64,000 bases of DNA, taken from NCBI RefSeq assembly GCF_052072235.1, contig NZ_CM125436.1, positions 1,420,001 through 1,484,000 of the forward strand, read 5' to 3'. This stretch comes from Brevibacillus_D fluminis_A (GTDB lineage: Bacteria > Bacillota > Bacilli > Brevibacillales > Brevibacillaceae). The notes beneath the pieces are model-generated. The model was given only the letters and a program-made list of their open reading frames with translations, did not search any database and was not told where the DNA came from. How positions within the stretch are numbered: position 1 is the stretch's first letter; every line of letters starts with the position of its first letter. A program made the translations under genes and the position numbers. Of the stretch, positions 16,942 to 24,734 are shown piece after piece.

Positions 16942-17143
16942 TTTTCCCCACCTCCTTTCAGGATTAGAGTGTGGAATCGGGAGCGTGCTTATGCAATTTG
17001 GGGTGGCCATATATCGAGGGGAAACTTCCGCTATTAAAAGACGCAAAGTTCGATCATCAGCCAATCGGCATGGAATAAACAGTATCCGCCCGGGAATAAA
17101 TCCTTCCATTTTTCCGAACAGTATAAGGGAAGGAGGGATGGGG

Positions 17144-17353
17144 ATGACCCAATTTGACGTATCATTGGTGCACAGGCTCGCCGACCAGCTGGAGGGTGTC
17201 GCGGTCTCGATGAAAAGCCATGTGAACAACCCGGATGGGCTTCAAAACGAACTTCAGCGTGTCGCGAGCATCGTCAACAGCTTGCAGGAGCTGGTGAAAG
17301 TGACGGACGCAAATGGAGCGAATCCTGTTGTACAGGATAACCGTGTGCGCTAG
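17144..17353 (+). CDS. Hypothetical 69-residue protein
   Basis: ATG at 17144 with GGAGG seven bases upstream (an in-frame ATG at 17138 is too close to it). The product MTQFDVSLVHRLADQLEG and so on is predicted mainly helical and soluble (QNELQRVASIVNSLQELVKV). No family recognised. A strong terminator follows 30 bases after the stop, so it is probably a single-gene transcript. Confidence 0.65.
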   Translation: MTQFDVSLVHRLADQLEGVAVSMKSHVNNPDGLQNELQRVASIVNSLQELVKVTDANGANPVVQDNRVR

Positions 17354-17383
17354 CGGCGTGCGTCAGGCATCGGAAAGGACGCA

Positions 17384-17416
17384 AAACGACATTCCAGCTG
17401 CGGAATGTCGTTTTTA
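17384..17416 (+). terminator. Intrinsic terminator
   Basis: AAACGACATTCC pairs perfectly with GGAATGTCGTTT around six bases, with T-rich tails on both strands. Confidence 0.85.
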
Positions 17417-17560
17417 CCATGAGCGGTTGTTATTTTTGTACTTTTCGGTCTAAACCGGATTGATGCTGCAAGCGGGCCAAACGGTTCCGGGCTACTGGCA
17501 GCAGGACGTAGAGCGCTTGATGAAAATCATTTTGCGATAGTGTCCCAAAAGAGGAACCGG

Positions 17561-17998
17561 TTACTCCTCCACCACACCGCAGCCCCCGATAATCGGCACC
17601 CCGCCGGTCAAATCTTTTTCCAAGGTCGCAAGCTCGATGCGAATGCCGCTCGGGTCGTAGCAGAAAAGCGCGAGGAAGCCGCCTTCCTGGCCGCGTACGC
17701 CGATTCCGTCGAATTGCAGGCGAATCCCGTTTTGTTTCATGCGTGCTTCCAGTTGGCGCAGTACGGCAACGGACTCCACCTGCAAGGCGAGATGGTGCAG
17801 GCCGGCTGTTTTCACGGTCGCTGCTTGTTCGGCTGTCTGCCATAAGGTGATCATCGTCGTGCCGTCCGTCACAAAGGCATGATCACCTTCCACATCTTTC
17901 AACAGCTCAAATTCCAGAATGTCGGTAAAAAATCGTTTGGAAGCCTCCAGATTGGTTACGCTCAACCCCACATGGTTCACGCCTTTTGTCAGTGCCAT
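17561..17998 (-). CDS. VOC-family (glyoxalase/dioxygenase fold) protein
   Basis: A 145-residue vicinal-oxygen-chelate protein: GVNHVGLSVTNLEASKRFF at the start gives the first metal-ligand His and the typical alpha-helix entry, GLHHLALQVES the second repeat with its His, and CYDPSGIRIELAT the C-terminal Glu ligand. Such proteins hold a divalent metal and act as lyases, isomerases or dioxygenases, or as resistance proteins. It is 24 bases downstream of the PPOX-family gene on the same strand and probably shares its promoter. Confidence 0.85.
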   Translation of the reverse strand: MALTKGVNHVGLSVTNLEASKRFFTDILEFELLKDVEGDHAFVTDGTTMITLWQTAEQAATVKTAGLHHLALQVESVAVLRQLEARMKQNGIRLQFDGIGVRGQEGGFLALFCYDPSGIRIELATLEKDLTGGVPIIGGCGVVEE

Positions 17999-18022
17999 AC
18001 GTCCACCAGCTTTCTTTTCATT

Positions 18023-18475
18023 TTATTGTTTGGTTAACTTGGGAATCCGTGCCGAGCAGTTCCGGTACACTTGCTCGACAAAAACTTTGACCACCTGGAT
18101 GCTGCCCGGGAACAAAGCGCACAGCTCCGGGTCATCCAGCAGTTCCGCCTGTCCGTTGATCCGCAGCCGCTGCTGATGGGTGAAATCGATGAAGAGCATG
18201 CCGACATGCGGATTCTCCACGATGTTCCCCAAGCTTTGGAATGCGCCGTTTCCCGGATAATCGGGGAAGATCAGCGTGGTGTCATCGAGAACTTTGACAC
18301 AAGGGACGCCCCCGCGAAAACTGCAGTCGCAATTGCCGGCGCGATCTGCTGTCGCGAGGAAGAAAAATTCCATGGATTCCACATACCGGCTCAATAAATC
18401 AGACAGCTTGTGCCCGATCCGGATGCCATTCGTCTGAAACTTGCTCCGCAGAAATTGCTCGCCGCTTGCTTCCAT
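18023..18475 (-). CDS. Pyridoxamine 5'-phosphate oxidase-fold flavoprotein
   Basis: A 150-residue protein of the split-barrel PNPOx-like family. ESMEFFFLATADRAGNCDCS is the first strand pair of the FMN barrel, followed by FPDYPGNGAFQSLGNIVENP, the usual glycine/asparagine helix entry, and GMLFIDF. It probably reduces a small molecule with FMN or F420-like cofactor, and is short for true PdxH. Start ATG at 18475 has AGAGGTGA nine bases upstream. It is divergent from a CGNR regulator, and the shared intergenic repeats suggest that protein controls it. Confidence 0.85.
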   Translation of the reverse strand: MEASGEQFLRSKFQTNGIRIGHKLSDLLSRYVESMEFFFLATADRAGNCDCSFRGGVPCVKVLDDTTLIFPDYPGNGAFQSLGNIVENPHVGMLFIDFTHQQRLRINGQAELLDDPELCALFPGSIQVVKVFVEQVYRNCSARIPKLTKQ

Positions 18476-18491
18476 CAAACTTCACCTCTTT

Positions 18492-18573
18492 TATAACCTT
18501 TAAATTAATTGTTTAATGGTTATATCATACATCGAACCTTCTAACTTGTAAATGGTGTTTTTATGGTTATAAT
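18492..18573. promoter_or_regulatory. Divergent promoters with three GGTTATA boxes
   Basis: Towards the right: TTGTAA (18546-18551), 16 bases, TATAAT (18568-18573). Towards the left, on the minus strand: TTTACA, 17 bases, TATGAT. The boxes TATAACC (18492-18498) and GGTTATA (18518-18524) form an inverted pair, and a third GGTTATA (18565-18571) covers the rightward -10. This layout suits control of both genes by the CGNR regulator. Confidence 0.6.
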
Positions 18574-18594
18574 TATTCTTGAGGTGAAAATCTT

Positions 18595-19155
18595 ATGGAA
18601 AACACGCGCTATGTGTTAGGGGGAGCCTTGTGGATCAACCTGGCGAATACCGTCAATAAACGGGGTGTCGACCTTCTGGATGACGACGAAAAAGCGGAGC
18701 AGTGGCTGCTGGCAAATGATCTGCTGGCGAAGGAGAAGGGCGGGGACGGGCTGCAAGGCATCATCGCAGAGCTGCGTTCGCTTCGTGCACATTGCCTCGA
18801 GATATTGGCAGACCTGGAGCGAGGAGAGGTTGACCCGAAACGGACCCTGCAGCTTCAGTCCATTGTGGAAAACGTGCAGGTCCGCCTGTCGCTTTCGCAC
18901 GCGGAAGACAAGCTCGAACTGATCTGCCGGGGAGTCACAATGACCGATGAGGTGCGGTATCAGGTCGTCCACTCCATCATTCATACGCTGCAGCACGTTT
19001 CGCGGGAACGGATTCGCTCATGCGAGCATGAGGAGTGCATTCTTCATTTTATTGATACTTCCAAATCGGGAAAACGACGCTGGTGCAGCATGGAGACATG
19101 CGGGAACCGGCAAAAGGCCGCAGAGTTTTATGCGCGAAAAAAGCTGCAAAAATGA
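18595..19155 (+). CDS. CGNR zinc-finger transcriptional regulator
   Basis: A 186-residue protein of the ABATE/CGNR family. The N-terminal ABATE domain (FVLG-like start, WINLANTVNKRG) is a putative ligand sensor. The C-terminal zinc finger has SCEHEECILHFID, then RRWCSMETCGNRQKAAEFYA, containing the diagnostic CGNR. Ribosome site GAGGTGA. Located head-to-head with the PPOX-VOC gene pair, which is the likely target; auto-regulation is suggested by a box overlapping its own -10. Confidence 0.88.
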   Translation: MENTRYVLGGALWINLANTVNKRGVDLLDDDEKAEQWLLANDLLAKEKGGDGLQGIIAELRSLRAHCLEILADLERGEVDPKRTLQLQSIVENVQVRLSLSHAEDKLELICRGVTMTDEVRYQVVHSIIHTLQHVSRERIRSCEHEECILHFIDTSKSGKRRWCSMETCGNRQKAAEFYARKKLQK

Positions 19156-19160
19156 AGGGG

Positions 19161-19205
19161 GCCAGCTTGGGAAATGTGGAGGCTTTCGCAAGCTGGCTCA
19201 TTTTG
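19161..19205. terminator. Bidirectional terminator between convergent regulators
   Basis: GCCAGCTTG pairs with CAAGCTGGC, followed by TCATTTTG. It lies between the CGNR gene and the convergent PadR gene. Confidence 0.65.
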
Positions 19206-19219
19206 TTCACGCGGGTTGC

Positions 19220-20146
19220 TCATCCATTCGAGCCGAGCAGCCACGCAATCGCTTCGGCATCTGTGGCAAAAACTCTGAACTGGCTGCCTTTGTTGGCTTC
19301 CAGCACCATTTCCTTGAACCTGCCTTTTCGCTCCAGCTGGTCGGGGAGAACGGCTGCCGTTTTGACATGGTAGTTCACGAACTTTTGCAAAATCGCGCCC
19401 GCAGCGCCGGTGCGCAGGTTAAAAAAATCGTCGGAAAGGGCAGCGGCTTGAAGCAGCAGCAGGTTCGTGTCGTTTTCGATGCACGCGGCAATCAGATCGA
19501 GCGCATCTTGTTCGGTTGCGAGCGGTGGCTGTGCAGATTGGCACTCGATATAGCGGATGTCGCCGCTTTCGCATACGCGGTATTTCATTTGGTTCGCCTC
19601 CTCGGAAAATGGTTGGGCATCAAGCTGTTTGCGGACGGTTTGAATCCAGTGCCACTCGTTTTTGTAGGTTGCGATGATGTTGTCATGGATCGCCTCCCAG
19701 AGGAAGCTTTCGCGCGGCGAGCGCTTGGGAGCGAGCAAGCCGCGCCGCTTTTTTTCTTGCTGCAGCAAAACTTGCAGGCTGATTTCGTTCTCATAACGGG
19801 TCAACAAATCGTTCAATTCGGCGGGGCTCAGCAGATCGGCCCACGCGAGCTGCGTCAAGAAGCTGTTTTTGTGCTCCGGCGGCAGCGGATCGGATTTGAC
19901 CCATTCTTTCAGCTCCGCAAGGCCCGCATCGGTGATCGTGTAAATCTTGCGGGTAGGGGAGCTATCATGGTGGAGCACCTCATTGGTGACGAAGCCTTCG
20001 TCAAGCAGCTGTACCAGCGACTTGTAAATCTGATTGTTGTTGCCCGACCAGTACATAAAGGATGACTCCTCCATGATTTTTTTGATGTCATAGCCGGTCG
20101 AGGGCTTCCAGCTGAGAATGCCTAAGATGGCGAGCTTGATCGACAT
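19220..20146 (-). CDS. PadR-family regulator fused to a DUF4180 domain
   Basis: A 308-residue protein. Residues 1-110 form a PadR winged helix (ILGILSWKPSTGYDIKKIM, QIYKSLVQLLDEGFV, YTITDAGLAEL), followed by the Vir-type helical dimerisation arm to about 175. The C-terminal 110 residues match DUF4180 (ATEQDALDLIA, TGAAGAILQKFVNY, FATDAEAIAWL). PadR proteins of usual length lack this extra domain. I chose ATG 20146, eight bases after AGGAG; the GTG at 20155 is too close. A perfect PadR-type operator lies 20 bases upstream, so it probably represses itself. Confidence 0.88.
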   Translation of the reverse strand: MSIKLAILGILSWKPSTGYDIKKIMEESSFMYWSGNNNQIYKSLVQLLDEGFVTNEVLHHDSSPTRKIYTITDAGLAELKEWVKSDPLPPEHKNSFLTQLAWADLLSPAELNDLLTRYENEISLQVLLQQEKKRRGLLAPKRSPRESFLWEAIHDNIIATYKNEWHWIQTVRKQLDAQPFSEEANQMKYRVCESGDIRYIECQSAQPPLATEQDALDLIAACIENDTNLLLLQAAALSDDFFNLRTGAAGAILQKFVNYHVKTAAVLPDQLERKGRFKEMVLEANKGSQFRVFATDAEAIAWLLGSNG

Positions 20147-20166
20147 GTTGGTCACTCCTGTTTTTC

Positions 20167-20196
20167 ATAACGTATGTTAACAGTAACATACGTTAT
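20167..20196. promoter_or_regulatory. PadR operator, perfect inverted repeat
   Basis: ATAACGTATGTTA and TAACATACGTTAT (13 bases each) flank ACAG. Within it ATGT-8-ACAT, the classical PadR recognition pattern, is exact. It lies immediately upstream of the PadR-DUF4180 gene. Confidence 0.85.
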
Positions 20197-20215
20197 TGGT
20201 AATTGCAAAATCATT

Positions 20216-20350
20216 TCAATTGATTTTAGTGGTCTCGACAAAATCCGATTTCACCATCCCGTAGTAAACCACGTCCTCATACGCGCCCCACTTCATGATG
20301 TGCTGGCATCCTAATTGGGCAAATTCCCTGAAATCCCCTTTTTCAAAAAA
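20216..20350 (-). pseudogene. C-terminal remnant of a GNAT acetyltransferase
   Basis: The minus strand reads EKGDFREFAQLGCQHIMKWG, then AYEDVVYYGMVKSDF and a stop. This resembles the last segment of RimJ-like GNAT enzymes. No start codon, acetyl-CoA loop or N-terminal half is present upstream; the stretch 20363-20500 contains another short open minus segment (ending LKMIEKVDRNES) of unknown origin. It is a decayed fragment between two intact genes. Confidence 0.45.
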
Positions 20351-20540
20351 TTTGCCCGACAGCTAACTTTCGTTACGATCGACCTTCTCGATCATTTTCA
20401 ACACGTCCGGCGAAAGGGCAAAAAGCCTTCGGGAGACATCCTGAGGGCTTTTCGTTTTGTTCACGAGAGCAACATTTTCAATTTCAAGAAACTTTTGGTA
20501 ACGTAAAGAAAGGAGAAAAACGGGAAGGGGGAACGAATAC

Positions 20541-21701
20541 ATGGAGCTGTTGGGAAAAATTTTTGGATGTCTGGCGGTTGTGGCCGCCATCTTGTTCATC
20601 GGGTTCTTCATGATGCTGGTGACCCCGCTTTTTGGCGGCGGACGGTTTTATCCGTTTGTCACGATGGGCAGTGCGGTGCTGCTGGCTCTTTTCGTCATTG
20701 TGCGAACGTTCGTGCCGATTCGGCCTCGCGTGCAGTTCCGAGCGCTCGCGGCCTGCTCTTTGCTGATCGGCCTGACCATAGCGGGCTATGAGATCAATCG
20801 AGCGTATGTAAACAGCATTCCGAAAGTCAGCGAGCAAGATGTCGATTTGGATGCCTACCGCCCGTTTCAGCCTGGCGGGCGGCTGGCTGTGCTGGATAAG
20901 CCTGCAACGCTTGCGCTGTCGTCCGATTTGCCGAAAATGGACGGTGCGACGGCACTTTATCCGCTGTATGCGGCTTTTGCCCAGGCTGTTTATCCACAAA
21001 AGCAGTACGACCGCTATGACAGCGAGGTGATGGTCAACACGACGCCGACTGCCTACGAAAACCTGATTGAGGGGAAGGTAGACCTCATTTTTGCGGCGGG
21101 CCCGTCCGATGCGCAGCTGGAGGCGGCGAAAGAAAAAGGGGTCGAGCTGAAGCTGACGCCGATCGGCCGGGAAGCTTTCGTCTTTTTTGTCAACGCAGCC
21201 AATCCGGTCACGGGTCTGTCCAGCGCGCAAATCCAGGAGATTTACGCCGGGAACGTGACCAACTGGCAGCAGGTCGGCGGGCGTGATGAGGAGATTCGCG
21301 CGTTTCAGCGTCCGGAGAACAGCGGAAGCCAGACCATGCTTGAAAAAATCATGGCAGGCCGCACGCTGATGAAGCCGCCGCAAGAAGATGTCGTCTCCGG
21401 CATGGGCGGGATCATCGCGAAAACGTCGGATTACCGCAATTACCAAAATGCGATCGGTTACTCCTTCCTTTATTTCGCCACGGAAATGGTGCGAAACGGC
21501 GATATTCGCCTGCTCGCAATCGACGGCGTGACGCCTGACATTAGCACGATTGCGAACAAGACGTATCCGTTTGCGGCCGAGTTTTATGCCGTGACGGCAG
21601 GAAGCAAAAACCCGCATGTCGCCCCTTTGATCGAATGGATTTTGTCGCCCCAGGGGCAAGAGCTGGTCGAGAAGACCGGCTACACGCCGCTTCATCGATA
21701 A
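20541..21701 (+). CDS. Membrane-anchored phosphate-type substrate-binding protein
   Basis: A 386-residue protein. Three hydrophobic segments in the first 85 residues replace the usual lipoprotein signal, and the rest is a PstS-like periplasmic-binding fold (DGATALYPLYAAFAQAVYP, NSGSQTMLEKIMAG, IGYSFLYFATEMV, ILSPQGQELVEKTGY). No transporter permease or ATPase is adjacent, so it may act as a sensor or as an auxiliary binder of phosphate or another oxyanion. RBS GGAGAAAAACGGGAAGGGGG is present. Confidence 0.8.
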   Translation: MELLGKIFGCLAVVAAILFIGFFMMLVTPLFGGGRFYPFVTMGSAVLLALFVIVRTFVPIRPRVQFRALAACSLLIGLTIAGYEINRAYVNSIPKVSEQDVDLDAYRPFQPGGRLAVLDKPATLALSSDLPKMDGATALYPLYAAFAQAVYPQKQYDRYDSEVMVNTTPTAYENLIEGKVDLIFAAGPSDAQLEAAKEKGVELKLTPIGREAFVFFVNAANPVTGLSSAQIQEIYAGNVTNWQQVGGRDEEIRAFQRPENSGSQTMLEKIMAGRTLMKPPQEDVVSGMGGIIAKTSDYRNYQNAIGYSFLYFATEMVRNGDIRLLAIDGVTPDISTIANKTYPFAAEFYAVTAGSKNPHVAPLIEWILSPQGQELVEKTGYTPLHR

Positions 21702-21710
21702 GGCTGGATA

Positions 21711-21739
21711 TTGACATAAAATTTGCCTGCTGTTATAAA
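21711..21739 (+). promoter_or_regulatory. Sigma-A promoter of htpG
   Basis: TTGACA (21711-21716), 17-base spacer, TATAAA (21734-21739). Ten bases later the CIRCE operator begins. Confidence 0.85.
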
Positions 21740-21748
21740 AGGAATTGG

Positions 21749-21775
21749 ATAGCACTCGTCGATTGAGAGTGCTAA
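21749..21775. promoter_or_regulatory. CIRCE operator (HrcA site) in front of htpG
   Basis: ATAGCACTC, nine bases, GAGTGCTAA. This differs from the consensus CIRCE at one base of the left arm. Its position just downstream of the -10 box places htpG under HrcA heat-shock control. Confidence 0.92.
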
Positions 21776-21839
21776 CAGCGTCTCCGAAACGGGCGGCGCT
21801 GCCTGCAGTACATTCACAGACGGAAAGGAAGACTATCTC

Positions 21840-23720
21840 ATGGAAAAAAAGCAGTTTCAGGCGGAGTCCAAACGGCTTCTCGAAATGATGATCAATTCCA
21901 TTTACACGCAAAAAGAGATTTTTTTGCGTGAGCTGATTTCCAATGCGAGCGATGCCATTGACAAAATTTATTACAAAGCGCTGACGGACGAAAACCTGGT
22001 CTTTGACAAAGACAATTACTTTATCAAAGTTGTTGCGGATAAAGAGAACCGCACGCTGACCATCCGCGATACCGGGATCGGGATGACCAAGGAAGAGCTG
22101 GAAAACCACCTCGGCGTCATCGCCAAGAGCGGATCGCTGGCGTTCAAAACCGAAAATGAAGCGAAGGACGGCCACAACATCATCGGCCAGTTCGGTGTCG
22201 GCTTTTACTCCGCCTTCATGGTTGCCGATGTCGTGACTGTGATCAGCAAAGCGCTCGGCAGCGACACGGCGTACAAATGGGAGTCGACCGGCGCGGACGG
22301 CTATACGATCGAACCGGCGGAAAAAGACGCCGTGGGCACGGACATCATTCTGAAAATCAAGGAAAACACGGAAGAAGAAAGCTATGACGAGTTTTTGGAG
22401 CAGTACCGCCTGAAGTCGATTATCAAAAAATACTCCGACTTCATCCGCTATCCGATCAAAATGGACGTGACCGGAAGACGGCCGAAGGAAGGCAGCGACA
22501 ACGAGTTCGAAGATTATGTGGAAGAGCAGCGCATCAACAGCATGGTGCCGATCTGGCGAAAAAACAAAAGCGAGCTGACCGACGCGGATTACGAGAATTT
22601 TTACCAGGAAAAACATTACGGCTTCGACAAGCCGCTCAAGCATATCCATATCAGCGCGGATGGGGCTGTCGTCTATCAGGCGATCCTGTTCATCCCGGAA
22701 AACATCCCGTTTGACTATTACTCCAAAGAGTATGAAAAAGGGCTGGAGCTTTACGCGAACGGCGTTCTCATCATGAACAAATGCGCCGATCTGTTGCCGG
22801 ACTACTTCAGCTTCGTCAAAGGGATGGTCGATTCGGAGAGCCTGTCGCTCAACATTTCCCGCGAAATGCTGCAGCATGACCGCCAATTGAAGCTGATCGC
22901 GAAAAACATCGCCAGCAAAATCAAGAACCAGCTGCAAACCATGCAAAAAAACGAGCGCGAGAAGTACGAGCAATTTTTCAAATCGTTCGGCCGCCAGCTG
23001 AAGTTCGGGATTTACAGCGATTTCGGCACCAACAAGGACATGCTGCAAGACCTGCTCCTGTTCTATTCGTCCAAGGAGAAAAAGTTCGTCACACTCGACG
23101 AGTATGTGTCGAGAATGCCGGAAGAACAAAAATACATTTACTATGCAACAGGCGAATCGATCGAACGGATCGACAAGCTGCCGCAAACGGAGCTGGTCGC
23201 GGAAAAAGGCTATGAAATCTTGTATTTCACCGAGGATATCGACGAGTTCGCGATCAAGATGATCCAAAGCTACAAAGAGAAGGAGTTCAAATCGGTCGCA
23301 AGCGGGGACTTAGGCATCGAGATGGATGACAGCCAAAACAATGCTGATGCGGTAAACGAAGAGAACAAAGAGCTGTTTGCGTACATGGCTGAGCAGCTTG
23401 CCGGCAAAGTCAAGAGCGTAAAAGCGTCGAAACGGCTGAGATCCCACCCGGTTTGCCTGTCCGCAGAGGGCGAGGTCACGATCGAGATGGAAAAAATCTT
23501 GAACGCGATGCCGAACAACCCGAATGTGAAGGCGGAGAAGGTGCTCGAGATCAACGTGCAGCATGAGGTGTTCCAATCGCTTAAGGACGCGTTTGAAAAA
23601 GACAAGGAAAAGCTGAATTTGTATACAGCGCTGTTGTACAACCAGGCGCTGCTGATCGAAGGCTTGCCGCTGCAGGACCCGGTTGCGTTCACGAACGATG
23701 TGTGCAAGATCATGGTGTAG
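21840..23720 (+). CDS. htpG: Molecular chaperone HtpG (Hsp90)
   Basis: A 626-residue bacterial Hsp90, full length. The GHKL ATPase site is intact: LRELISNASDAIDK with its ATP-coordinating Asn, DTGIGMTKEEL, and GQFGVGFYSAFMVAD. The middle domain includes the catalytic Arg loop (LNISREMLQHDRQL), and the C-terminal dimerisation domain ends NPNVKAEKVLEINVQH onwards. It acts in the cytosol as an ATP-driven folding chaperone. The ATG follows GGAAAGGAAGA. Promoter and CIRCE are directly upstream and a terminator follows, so it is monocistronic. Confidence 0.97.
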   Translation: MEKKQFQAESKRLLEMMINSIYTQKEIFLRELISNASDAIDKIYYKALTDENLVFDKDNYFIKVVADKENRTLTIRDTGIGMTKEELENHLGVIAKSGSLAFKTENEAKDGHNIIGQFGVGFYSAFMVADVVTVISKALGSDTAYKWESTGADGYTIEPAEKDAVGTDIILKIKENTEEESYDEFLEQYRLKSIIKKYSDFIRYPIKMDVTGRRPKEGSDNEFEDYVEEQRINSMVPIWRKNKSELTDADYENFYQEKHYGFDKPLKHIHISADGAVVYQAILFIPENIPFDYYSKEYEKGLELYANGVLIMNKCADLLPDYFSFVKGMVDSESLSLNISREMLQHDRQLKLIAKNIASKIKNQLQTMQKNEREKYEQFFKSFGRQLKFGIYSDFGTNKDMLQDLLLFYSSKEKKFVTLDEYVSRMPEEQKYIYYATGESIERIDKLPQTELVAEKGYEILYFTEDIDEFAIKMIQSYKEKEFKSVASGDLGIEMDDSQNNADAVNEENKELFAYMAEQLAGKVKSVKASKRLRSHPVCLSAEGEVTIEMEKILNAMPNNPNVKAEKVLEINVQHEVFQSLKDAFEKDKEKLNLYTALLYNQALLIEGLPLQDPVAFTNDVCKIMV

Positions 23721-23751
23721 GGAAGCGACGATACGGTTTGGCGAGGAAGGA

Positions 23752-23782
23752 GGGTCACCCAACAGGTGGCCCTTTTCGTTTT
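23752..23782 (+). terminator. Intrinsic terminator of htpG
   Basis: GGGTCACC pairs with GGTGGCCC around CCAACA, followed by TTTTCGTTTTTT. It abuts the convergent iclR gene. Confidence 0.85.
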
Positions 23783-24550
23783 TTACGAAAACCGCTCGTG
23801 AATCTTTCCGCACAGCTCCTGCAAGGCAGCAACCAATCCTTCCTCACGCTCATAAAACCGGGCGGCCGGCAGCGGAATCGTGATGGCTGCGAGCTTGCCT
23901 GTGGGGGTATGAATGGCCGCACCAACCGCACACACGCCGACCGAATGCTCTTCACAGTCGTATGCGACCCCGCGCTCGCGAATCGCTTCCAGCTCTTTTT
24001 TCAAATCGGCATGGGCGGTTATCGTATGCGGAGTAAACGATTCAAGCGTTGCCGGCAAAAGCCGCTGGCAATCTGACCAGGAAAGCATCGACAGGATGGC
24101 TTTTCCATTGGCTGTGCAGTGCAGCGGAAAGGAGGCGCCGATGGCGGAAACCGCCTGAAGCCGCTGCGGGGCTGTGATCTGGTCCAAAAAGTATACGTGT
24201 CCGTGCTCCAAAATGGACAAGTCAACGGTCTCATCGACACGAGCGGAAAGCTGCTGGAGAAACGGACGCAGCTCGTCTCGCAGATCGAATTGAATCGCTT
24301 GGGCCAGGGAGACGAGACCGGGGCCGAGTCGGTAGCCGCCGCTTGCAGATGCGGGTACGACGAATGCCTCTTCCTCCAGGGCAAAAATGATGCGCTGTAC
24401 CGTAGAGCGGGCCAGGCCGGAGAGGTGGGCGATCTGACCGAGACTTAATCCTGCGGGATGGTCTTTCAGTGCGCGAAGGATGCGTCCAGCGCGGGCGATG
24501 ACTTGAATGCCGCCAGTTTTGGCAGGTTCGTTTGGTTGGGCGATGGTCAA
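23783..24550 (-). CDS. IclR-family transcriptional regulator (first of tandem pair)
   Basis: A 255-residue IclR protein from the TTG at 24550 (AAGAAGG nine bases upstream). The helix-turn-helix is LSLGQIAHLSGLARSTVQRI, and the effector domain contains FPLHCTANGKAIL, CEEHSVGVCAVGAAI and KLAAITIPLP. It shares close sequence and order with the neighbouring IclR gene and probably arose by duplication. Its upstream region carries a 19-bp palindrome also present in front of the cupin-led catabolic operon, so it is the prime candidate regulator of that operon. Confidence 0.9.
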   Translation of the reverse strand: MTIAQPNEPAKTGGIQVIARAGRILRALKDHPAGLSLGQIAHLSGLARSTVQRIIFALEEEAFVVPASASGGYRLGPGLVSLAQAIQFDLRDELRPFLQQLSARVDETVDLSILEHGHVYFLDQITAPQRLQAVSAIGASFPLHCTANGKAILSMLSWSDCQRLLPATLESFTPHTITAHADLKKELEAIRERGVAYDCEEHSVGVCAVGAAIHTPTGKLAAITIPLPAARFYEREEGLVAALQELCGKIHERFS

Positions 24551-24595
24551 GGAAAGAACCTTCTTTCTCAAACGTTGGGAAAAGATAAGGAAGAT

Positions 24596-24614
24596 TGTAT
24601 CGCATGACGGTACA
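24596..24614. promoter_or_regulatory. IclR-type operator, copy upstream of iclR 1
   Basis: TGTATCGCATGACGGTACA, an imperfect palindrome. Sixteen of its 19 bases match TGTACCGCATTATGGTACA at 25716-25734. A related half-site (ATAATGGTAT) lies at 24623-24632. Confidence 0.75.
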
Positions 24615-24668
24615 ATTAACCACATAATGGTATAGTGTATTACAATGCGGGCAAATTCTCAACCCATA

Positions 24669-24726
24669 AAAAAATCACCCTTTGAAAAACCGCCAACCGG
24701 CTGCTTCAGAGGGTGATTCTTTTTTC
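24669..24726. terminator. Bidirectional terminator between the two iclR genes
   Basis: AAAAATCACCCT pairs with AGGGTGATTCTTTTTT. An internal GCC/GGC stem lies in the loop. T-runs on both strands. Confidence 0.8.
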
Positions 24727-24734
24727 CTGCCTCT

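Noticed and set aside
17430..17560. Open minus-strand segment after the VOC gene
   Set aside because: No start codon with a ribosome site and no recognisable domain; probably chance or a tiny remnant.
20484..23267. A 927-codon open frame antisense to the PBP and htpG genes
   Set aside because: Runs through htpG in the opposite direction with no homology; it mirrors htpG codon bias.
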